Shown one piece after another: positions 29,641 through 37,511 of a DNA stretch of 64,000 bases. The translations under genes and the position numbers were made by a program. This stretch comes from Megalopta genalis (Eukaryota > Arthropoda > Insecta > Hymenoptera > Halictidae): positions 35,380 to 99,379 of the forward strand of contig NW_027477097.1 in NCBI RefSeq assembly GCF_051020955.1, given 5' to 3'. The notes under the pieces were generated by a model that ran no database searches, was not told where the DNA came from, and worked only from the letters and a program-made list of their open reading frames with translations. The stretch's first letter is position 1, and every line of letters starts with the position of its first letter.

Positions 29641-30911
29641 TTATAATTGATACAGCTTCAAATGCAGGCGAAACAATCGAGTTAGCTTCAAATCCATGCG
29701 AAACACATGATTTAGCTTCAAATCCAAGCGAAACACATGATTTAGCTTAAAATCCATACGAAACAAATGATTTAGCTTCAAATACTTGCGATGTAAACGG
29801 TATACCTTCAAATGTAGGCAAAACAAACGAGTTAGCTTCAAATCCAGGCGGAACACATGATTTAGCTTCAAATCAATGCGAAGCACATGGTTTAGCTTCA
29901 TATGCTTGCGAAACAAGTGGCTTAGCTTCAGATACTTGTGATAAACATGATTTAGCTTCAACTGCATGCGAAACAAACGAGTTAGTTTAAAATCCAAGAG
30001 AAAAACACGATTTAGCTTCAAATCAATGCGAAGTAGACGGCTTAGCTTCAAATCGATGCCATACGAATGATTTAGCTTCAAATACCTGCGATAGAAGTGA
30101 TATAGCTTCAAATGCAGGCGAAACAAACGAGTTAGCTTCAAGTCTATGCGAAAGACATGATTTAGCTTCAAATTCATGCGAAACACGTGGTTTAGCTTCA
30201 TATTCTTGCGAAACAAATGGTTTAGATTCAGATACTTGTGATAAACATGATTTAGCTTCAAATGCAGACGAAACAAGCGAATTAGTTTCAAATCCATGCG
30301 AAACACATGATTTAGCTTCAAATCCAAGCGAAACACATGGTTTAGCTTCATATTCTTGCGAAACAAATGGTTTAGCTGCATATACTTGCGATAAACATGA
30401 TTTAGCTTCAACCGCCTGCGAAACAAACGAGTTAGCATTAAAACCAAGCGAGTCACATGATTTAGCTTCAAATCAATGCGAAGTAGATGGCTTAGCTTCA
30501 TATCCATGCGAAACAAATGATTGAGCTTCAAATACTTGCGATATAAGTGATATAGATTCAACTGCAGGCGAAACAAACGAGGTAGCTTCAAATCCATGCG
30601 AAACAAATGATATTTCTTCAAATACTTGCGAAACAAATGATTTAGCTTCAGATACTTGTGTTATAAATGATATAACATCAAATGCAGGCCAAACAAACGA
30701 GTTAGCTTCAGATCCATGCGGAACACATGATTTAGCTTCAAATTCATGCGAAACACGTGGTTTAGCTTTGTTACGTCTCCCGACGTTTGATTAAGGACAA
30801 TTACCATATAATTACTCGAATAAATATAAAATAAGTAAATATGTATTCACCTTATCATCGTAAGAATAAGATACACACTCAGTTACATACCCACCTTCAT
30901 AAGACACTACA

Positions 30912-31235
30912 GAACTCTACGTTAACTACACTTCTTTACCGACCGTATGGAACCCACCGAACTCTACTATACCGACAATACTAAGCCGCACCTCTTCCGA
31001 GAAGAACTCTACGTTAACTACACTTCTTTACCAACTACATAGAACCCACCGAACTCCACCATACCGATAACACTAAGCCGCATGAACACTAATACTTAAG
31101 TAACAATTATAACGTAACTCGTAACGTTAGTACTTAAGTAGCAATTATAACATAACCCGTAGCGTTAGCACTTAAGTAACATTAGAACATAACTCGTGGC
31201 GTTAATATTTAAGCAACATTTACAACATAACTCGT
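30912..31235 (+). repeat. Internal tandem repeats of insert copy 1
   Basis: Two repeat types lie upstream of the promoter-like region. A 79-bp segment starting GAACTCTACGTTAACTAC (30912) is repeated at 31004. Four 38/38/37/38-bp units built on ACTTAAGTAACA...TAACTCGT run from 31085 to 31235. If the element is an LTR read on the + strand, these would be U3 enhancer-type repeats; that role is an inference. Confidence 0.85.
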
Positions 31236-31280
31236 CAGTAAGACATATTCTAAGTACCCACAATTGCGCGCGGACTGGTG

Positions 31281-31375
31281 TTACGTCAGTCCGCTGAACG
31301 TGGCATCCCCGCTCCGAGCGCTCCGTTGCCATGGAGACCTCCCTCCACGACGACCGAGCCTACCAAGATGGCGGC
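31281..31375 (+). promoter_or_regulatory. Promoter-like motif cluster of insert copy 1 (CRE, X-box, YY1/TISU)
   Basis: Three known animal promoter motifs occur within 95 bp in a GC-rich patch of an otherwise AT-rich element. TTACGTCA (31281-31288) is a CRE/ATF-type bZIP site. GTTGCCATGGAGAC (31325-31338) matches the RFX X-box consensus at 12 of 14 positions. CAAGATGGCGGC (31364-31375) is a perfect match to both the YY1 motif and the TISU consensus SAASATGGCGGC, which works as a transcription element and as a start codon for very short 5' leaders. No TATA box precedes it at the usual distance. Transcription would start just upstream of 31364 on the + strand. Function is inferred from motif matches only. 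Confidence 0.55.
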
Positions 31376-31538
31376 GGGATCGCAGCCTAGAAGGATCCAT
31401 GCGGAACCGAGCAGAACAGTTCCGCATCCAACCTCTACGACTCGACTTCTCAGCTCCCAACCGGGGAGACCTTTCGGTTCCATCTCAAGTCAAGCTCTCT
31501 TCGATTATAACGTTAGAAATTTTATTCGTAGGAAGTAA
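31368..31538 (+). CDS. Small reading frame starting at the TISU ATG, insert copy 1 (56 aa)
   Basis: The ATG lies in CAAGATGGCGGC, a very strong initiation context (A at -3, G at +4). It opens a 56-residue frame beginning MAAGSQPRRIHAEPS and ending NVRNFIRRK. The product would be basic, rich in Arg, Ser and Pro, with no signal peptide, membrane segment or domain I recognise. The frame continues upstream without a stop, but only to non-ATG codons, so the TISU ATG is the natural start. The same frame is intact in all three inserts, with one S15N change in copy 2. Such near-identity is expected from recent duplication, so it is not evidence of selection. It may be a leader ORF or not translated. 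Confidence 0.35.
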   Translation: MAAGSQPRRIHAEPSRTVPHPTSTTRLLSSQPGRPFGSISSQALFDYNVRNFIRRK

Positions 31539-31688
31539 GAACGCGCTTTTGTACTTTATATTATAATAGAATATATCAGATTTAGTTACAACTCAACTCA
31601 ATTCATTATCCCAACGTCCACTACTAACATTAGGATTACCTCGGCTTCGCTTATCTTTATTACTTCGAACGTTAGCGTAGCACCTTCA

Positions 31689-31808
31689 GAAAGCGTGTGT
31701 ACTGGACTTTCACCATAAGCCCTACACGCCACCGAAGCTGCGAATTTAACTTGGTCTTTCCCGAAAGCGTGTGTACTGGGCATTCACCGCATGTCCTGCA
31801 CGCCACCG
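31689..31808 (+). repeat. 46-bp direct repeat, 74 bp apart, insert copy 1
   Basis: GAAAGCGTGTGTACTGG at 31689 is repeated at 31763. In each copy it is followed by a TTCACC...CACGCCACCG segment with several differences. No function is apparent. Confidence 0.8.
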
Positions 31809-31855
31809 GAAAGAAACTGGACTCGCGTTATACTAGGTTATTCTATTGTGCATAC

Positions 31856-32155
31856 ATGCCGCATCAATCTGGACGCAGGGCCTATCTAAAGAAGCTTCTT
31901 CGTGAGTTCTCTCGAGTCCCGTGCGAGTCTAAAATAATTTATCGGTCGCGTATTGTGGAAATAGTTAGTCACACACCGCGAGTAGACCCGGAAACGCGCG
32001 AGGTTGTTTATACTGAGGAAATAAGCTTCGTTCAAGAATATCGCGCTCCGCGTCGAAGCCGTCCTGCATCCGGAGATCACTTCACCGAAACCCCGATCGA
32101 GCCACCAACCGCCAACGCCCAGGAAAATCTCGACGACGCCGGGGCCTGCCAATAA
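31856..32155 (+). CDS. Unrecognised 99-aa reading frame, insert copy 1
   Basis: The frame opens with ATG at 31856 (MPHQSGRRAYLKKLLREF...) and ends at TAA 32153-32155. The N-terminal 20 residues are strongly basic, the middle is mixed-charge and the C-terminal third is Pro/Ala-rich and acidic (ending ENLDDAGACQ). The frame extends further upstream without a stop (to about 31697), but only to GTG. Composition looks more protein-like than that of the neighbouring frames. I recognise no domain; it is not obviously a gag, env, protease or polymerase piece. The ATG context is weak (T at -3). A consensus splice donor follows 58 bp after the stop. It could be a small accessory ORF, a fragment of an internal gene, or chance. 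Confidence 0.4.
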   Translation: MPHQSGRRAYLKKLLREFSRVPCESKIIYRSRIVEIVSHTPRVDPETREVVYTEEISFVQEYRAPRRSRPASGDHFTETPIEPPTANAQENLDDAGACQ

Positions 32156-32210
32156 CCTCCCCTACACAAAATCAGGCCGAACACCGACCCAGGGGACGAG
32201 CGGAGGCAAC

Positions 32211-32219
32211 GAGGTAAGT
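32211..32219 (+). promoter_or_regulatory. Consensus 5' splice donor, insert copy 1
   Basis: GAG|GTAAGT matches the metazoan donor consensus at every position from -1 to +6. It lies downstream of both small frames and upstream of the 3' end of the element. If used, transcripts initiated in the element would splice out into flanking sequence or into a lost internal region. Splicing is not shown. Confidence 0.4.
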
Positions 32220-33637
32220 GCAGTGTAAGCATCCCTTATAGAGCCGAGTTGACGGGTCGTGAGACCCTGTAATACGCGAACGGTACGCGTCGCGTGTACA
32301 AAACGGTGGTTCGAAATACGTCTTGTTTCCGCGGTCCGTAGAAAAGTTATATATATTTTTCGGAACGTCTACCGCGGGACGTAACAGCTTCATATTGTTG
32401 CGAAACAAATGGTTTAGATTCAGATACTTGTGATAAACATGATTTAGCTTCAAATGCAGGCGAAACAAACGAATTAGTTTCAAATCCATGCGAAACACAT
32501 GATTTAGCTTCAAATCCAAGCGAAACACATGGTTTAGCTTCATATTCTTGCGAAACAAATGGTTTAGCTTCATATGCTTGCGATAAACATGATTTAGCTT
32601 CAACCGCCTGCGAAACAAACGAGTTAGCATTAAAACCAAGCGAGACACATGATTTAGCTTCAAATCAATGCGAAGTAGATGGCTTAGCTTCATATCCATG
32701 CGAAACAAATGATTTAGCTTCAAATACTTGCGATATAAGTGATATAGATTCAACTGCAGGCAAAACAAACGAGGTAGCTTCAAATCCATGCGAAACAAAT
32801 GATTTAGCTTCAAATACTTGCGTTATAAATGATATAACATCAAATGCAGGCAAAACAAACGAGTTAGCTTCAGATCCATTCGGAACACAAGATTTAGCTT
32901 CAAATCAATGCGAAGCACATGGTATAGCTTCATATACTTGCGAAACAAGTGGTTTAGCTTCAGATACTTGTGATAAACATGATTTAGCTTCAACTGCATG
33001 CGAAACAAACGAGTTAGTTTATAATCCAAGCGAAACACACGATTTAGCTTCAAATCAATGCGAAGTAGAAGGCTTAGCTTCAAATCGATGCCATACGAAT
33101 GATTTAGCTTCAAATACCTGCGATAGAAGTGATATAGCTTCAAATGCAGGCGAAACAAACGAGTTAGCTTCAAGTCTATGCGAAACACACGATTTAGCTT
33201 CAAATTCATGCGAAACACGTGGTGTAGCTTCATATGCTTGCGAAACAAGTGGTTTAGCTTCAGATACTTGTGATAAACATGATTTAGCTTCAAATGCAGG
33301 CGAAACAAACGAGTTAGTTTCATATCCATGCGAAACACATGATTTAGCTTCAAATCCAAGCGAAACACATGGTTTAGCTTCATATTCTTGCGAAACAAAT
33401 GGTTTACCTTCATAAACTTGTGATAAACATGATTTAGCTTCAACCGCATGCGAACGAGTTAGCATTAAAACCAAGCGAGACACGTGATTTAGCTTCAAAT
33501 CAATGCGAAGTAGATGGCTTAGCTTCATATCCATGCGAAACAAATGATTTTTCTTCAAATACTTGCGATACAAGTGAACTAGCTTCAACTGCATGCGAAA
33601 CAAAGGAGTTAGTATAAAATCCAAGAGAAACACACGA

Positions 33638-36600
33638 TTTAGCTTCAAATCAATGCGAAGTAGAAGGCTTAGCTTCAAATCGATGTCATACGAATGATTT
33701 AGCTTCAAATACCTGCGATAGAAGTGATATAGCTTCAAATGCAGGCGAAACAAACGAGTTAGCTTCAAGTCTATGGGAAAGACATGATTTAGCTTCAAAT
33801 TCATGCGAAACACGTGGTTTAGCTTCATATGCTTGCGAAACAAGTATGTTTAGCTTCAGATACTTGTGATAAACATGATTTAGCTTCAAATACAGGCGAA
33901 ACAAACGAGTTAGTTTCAAATCCATGCGAAACACATGATTTAGCTAAAAGTCAATGGAAAGTAGAAGGCGTAGCTTCAAATCCATGCGGTACAAATGATT
34001 TAGCTTCAAATACTTGCGATATAAGTGATATAGATTCAACTGCAGGCGAAACAAACGCGGTAGCTTCAAGTCTATGCGAAACACATGATTTAGCTTCAAA
34101 TTCATGCGAAACACGTGGTTTAGCTTCATATGCTTGCGAAACAAGTGGTTTAGCTTCAGATACTTGTGATAAACATGATTTAGCTTCAAATGCAGGCGAA
34201 ACAAACGAGTTAGTTTCAAATCCATGCGAAACACATGATTTAGCTTCAAATCCAAGCGAAACACATGGTTTAGCTTCATATTCTTGCGAAACAAATGGTT
34301 TACCTTCATATACTTGTGATAAACATGATTTAGCTTCAACCGCATGCGAAACAAACGAGTTAGCATTAAAACCAAGCGAGACATGTGATTTAGCTTCAAT
34401 TCAATGCGAAGTAGATGGCTTAGCTTCATATCCATGCGAAACAATTGATTTTTCTTCAAATACTTGCGATACAAGTGAACTAGCTTCAACTGCATGCGAA
34501 ACAAACGAGTTAGTATAAAATCCAAGAGAAACACACGATTTAGCTTCAAATCAATGCGAAGTAGAAGGCTTAGCTTCAAATCGATGTCATACGAATGATT
34601 TAGCTTCAAATACCTGCGATAGAAGTGATGTAGCTTCAAATGCAGGCGAAACAAACGAGTTAGCTTCAAATCCATGCGAAATGAACAATTTGGCTTCAGA
34701 TTCATTCGAAATACACGAATTAGCTTCAAATCCACGCGAGACAAACGATTTAGTGTCAATATCATGCGAAACACACGATATCCCTACAAATTCGTGCGAA
34801 ATAGCGATTTTTAACAAACGATTTTGCTTCTAATTCATGCGAAATGAACAATTTAGCTTCAGATTCATTCGAAATACACGAATTAGCTTCAAATCCACGC
34901 GAGACAAACGATTTAACGTCAATATCATGCGAAACACACGATTTCGCTACAAATTCTTGCGAAATAGCGATTTTAAACGAGCGATTTAGCTTCAAATTCA
35001 AGCGAAATGAACAATTTAGCTTCAGATTCATGCGAAATACACGAATTAGCTTCGAATCCACGCGAAACAAACGATTTAGCGTCAATATCATGCGAAACAC
35101 AAGATTTCACTATAAATTCTTGAGAAATAGCGATTTTAAACGAACGATTTAGCTTCAAGTTCAAGCGAAATGAACAATTTAGCTTCAGATTCATGCGAAT
35201 TACACGAATTAGTTTTAAATACACGCGAAACATACGATTTAACTTCAATATCATGCGAAACACACGATTTCGCTTCAAATTCGAGCGAAATAGCGATTTT
35301 AAACAAACGATTTAGCTTCAAATTCATGCGAAATGATCAATTTAGCTTCAGATTCATTCGAAATACACGAATTAGCTTCGAATCCACGCGAGACAAACGA
35401 TTTAAAGACAATATCATGCGAAAAAAAACGATTTCGACTCAAATTCGTGCGAAATTGCAATTTTAAACAAACGATTTAGCTTCAAACTCAAGCGAAATGA
35501 ACAATTTAGCTTCAGATTCATTCGAAATACACGAATTAGATTCAAATGCACGCGAAACATACGATTTAACTTCAATATCATGCGAAACACACGATTTCGC
35601 TTCAAATTCGTGCGAAATAACAATTTCAAGCGAACGATTTAGCTTCAAATTCATGCGAAATGAACAATTTAGCTTCAGGTACATTCGAAATACACGAATT
35701 AGATTCGAATCCACGCGAGACAAACGATTTCACGTCAATATCATGCGAAATACACGATTTCGACTCAAATTCGTGCGAAATAGCGATTTTAAACAAACGA
35801 TTTAGCTTCAAATACCTGCGATATAAATGTTATAGCCTCAAATGCAGGCGAACCAAACGAGTTAACTTCAAGTCCATGCGAAACACATGATTAAGCTTAA
35901 AATCAATGCGAAGTAGAACGATTAGCTTCGAATCCATGCGAAACACATGATTTAGCTTCAAATCCAAACGAAACACATGGTTTAGCTTCATATTATTGCG
36001 AAGCAAATGGTTTAGCTTCGTATGCTTGAGATAAACATGATTTAGCTTCAACCGCATGCGAAACAAACGAGTTAGCTTTAAAACCAAGCGAAACACATGA
36101 TTTAGCTTCAAGTCGATGCGAAGTAGAAGGCATAGCTTCATATCCATGCGAATCAAATGACTTAGCTTCAAATACTTTCGAATATAAGTGATACAGCTTC
36201 AAATGCATGCGAAACAAACGAGTTAGCACGAAATCCAAGCGAAACACATGATTTAGCTTCAAATCAATGCGAAGTAGAAGGCTTAGCTTCAAATCCATGC
36301 GAATCGAAAGGTTTAGCTTAAAATACTTGCGATATAAATGATATAGCTTCAAATGCATGTGGAACAAACGTGTCAGCTTCAAACCCATGCGAAACCCATG
36401 ATTTAGCTACAAATTCATGGGAAACACATGGTTTAGATTCAAACACATGCGAAACAAACTGTTGATCTCCAGATACTTATGATACAGATGATTTAGCATC
36501 AACTGCATGTGAAACAAACATGTTAGCTTCAAATCCAAGCGAAACAAATGATTTAGCTTCACATACTTGCGATATAAATGATACAGCTTCAAATGCAGGC

Positions 36601-37511
36601 GAAACAAACGAGATAGCTTCAAATCCATGCGAAACACATGATTTAGCTTCAAATCCATGAGAAACACATGGTTTAGCTTCATATTCTTGCGAAACAAATG
36701 GTTTAGCTTCATATACTTGCGATATAATTGATAAAGCTTCAAATGCAGGCGAAACAAATGTGTTAGCTTCAAATCCAAGCGAAACACATGATTTAGTTTC
36801 AAATCAATGCGAAGTAGAAGGCTTAGCTTCAAATCCAAGCGAAACACACGATTTAGCTTCAAATCAATGCGATGTAGAAGGCTTAGCTTCAAATCGATGC
36901 CATACGTATGATTTAGCTTCAAATACCTGCGATAGAAGTGATATAGCTTCAAATGCAGGCGAAACTAACGAGTTAGCTTCAAGTCTATGCGAAACACATG
37001 ATTTAGCTTCAAATTCATGCGAAACACATGGTTTAGCTTCATATACTTGCGAAACAAGTGGTTTAGCTTCAGATACTTGCGATATAAATGATATAGCTTC
37101 AAATGCAGGCGAAACAAACGAGTTAGCTTCAAATCCAAGCGAAACACATGATTTAGTTTCAAATCAATGCGAAGAAGAAGGCATAGCTTCAAATCCATGC
37201 GAAACAAATGATTTAGCTTCATATACTTGCCATATAAATGATATAGCTTCAAATGCAGGCGAAACAAACGAGTTAGCTTCAAATCCAAGCGAAAAACATG
37301 ATTTACCTTCAAATTAATGCAAAGTAGGAGGCTTATCTTCAAATCCATGCGAAACACATGATTTAGCTTCAAATCCAAGCGAAACACATGGTTTAGCTTC
37401 ATATTCTTGCGAAACAAATGGATTAGCTTCATATACTTGTGATAAACATGATTTAGCTTCAACCGCATGCGAAACAAACGAGTTAGCATTAAAACCAAGC
37501 GAGACACGTGA
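33638..37511. repeat. 4-kb tandem segment, unit 1 (3,874 bp)
   Basis: Repeated immediately downstream at 37512-41681. Both units carry an odd 31-bp monomer (CAAGTATGTTTAGC), the 163-bp-period block and the same order of rare variants after it. Unit 1 is shorter by 150 bp before the 163-bp block and by about 149 bp after it. Confidence 0.9.
34663..35804. repeat. Divergent 163-bp-period subarray, copy 1 (seven units)
   Basis: Seven consecutive units of 163 bp (one is 164) differ sharply from the surrounding type 1/2 satellite. Each is a pentamer of four 30-bp monomers (cores CATGCGAAATGAACAAT, CATTCGAAATACACGAAT, CACGCGAGACAAACGAT, TCATGCGAAACACACGAT) plus a 43-bp fifth monomer containing GAAATAGCGATTTTAAAC. 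The landmark ATAGCG or its variant lies at 34801, 34964, 35127, 35290, 35454, 35617 and 35780. Because 163 is not a multiple of three, every reading frame shifts at each unit. Confidence 0.95.

Larger units (their letters stand above)
1..30768. repeat. Satellite array, block I (30-bp monomer, 150-bp higher-order repeat)
   Basis: Continuous head-to-tail 30-bp monomers fill this stretch. Each begins GCTTCAAAT or a close variant, has a central TGCGAA/TGCGAT/AGCGAA/GGCGAA and ends in GATTTA, GAGTTA, GATATA or GGCTTA. Five classes recur in order: A (GCAGGCGAAACAAACGAG), B (CCAAGCGAAACACATGAT), C (CAATGCGAAGTAGAAGGC), D (CCATGCGACACAAATGAT) and E (ACTTGCGATATAAATGAT), making a 150-bp pentamer. Phase is kept for kilobases, with only scattered 1-bp indels. 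No unique sequence, RNA gene or conventional gene is visible. The array runs off the left edge of the window. Function is unknown; centromeric, pericentromeric or other heterochromatic location would be usual for such arrays, but nothing in the sequence decides it. Confidence 0.97.
30769..32386 (+). mobile_element. Insert copy 1: solo LTR-like element, 1,618 bp
   Basis: This unique, non-satellite sequence interrupts the array. It begins TGTTACGTC and ends GACGTAACA, a perfect 9-bp inverted terminal repeat with TG...CA ends. It is flanked by GCTT at 30765-30768 and 32387-32390. Removing the insert and one GCTT restores a normal monomer junction (TTTAGCTTCATATT). TG...CA ends plus a 4-bp target duplication fit an LTR left after recombination, or a short non-autonomous LTR element. 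No reverse transcriptase, integrase, primer-binding site or second LTR is present. It carries internal repeats, a promoter-like cluster, two short reading frames and a splice donor, all consistent with + orientation. A DNA transposon with a 4-bp target site is a less likely alternative. Family not recognised. Confidence 0.8.

Noticed and set aside
1..30768. CRISPR array (regular 30-bp repeats)
   Set aside because: Repeats are directly adjacent with no unique spacers, they vary among themselves, and no cas-like gene or leader is present. This is a tandem satellite.
30819..30824. AATAAA as the polyadenylation signal of the element
   Set aside because: It lies 50 bp from the 5' end, upstream of the promoter-like cluster, so it cannot serve a + strand transcript of the same copy. 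The region is simply AT-rich.
31886..32152. Minus-strand frames inside the insert (31886-32152, 31286-31483 and their copies)
   Set aside because: They are antisense to the + strand frames, promoter cluster and splice donor, and show no recognisable protein features.
31697..32155. 152-codon version of the insert's second reading frame
   Set aside because: Its first codon is GTG, and the upstream extension is frameshifted in copy 3. The ATG at 31856 is the only start supported in all three copies.
32308..32318. GGTTCGAAATA as a tRNA-type B box
   Set aside because: It lacks the final CC of the B-box consensus, no A box or cloverleaf lies at the right distance, and no SINE-like structure is visible.
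32172..32813. 213-codon minus-strand frame joining satellite to the insert
   Set aside because: It is a chance read-through of the satellite frame into the insert's end, with different composition on the two sides of the junction.
33829..34518. Plus-strand ASNPCETHDL-type frames (up to about 230 codons) as a Cys-repeat or antifreeze-like protein
   Set aside because: The regular Cys every ten residues is a translation of the GCGA core. The frame is interrupted throughout the window by TAA in class C monomers and by 1-bp indels.
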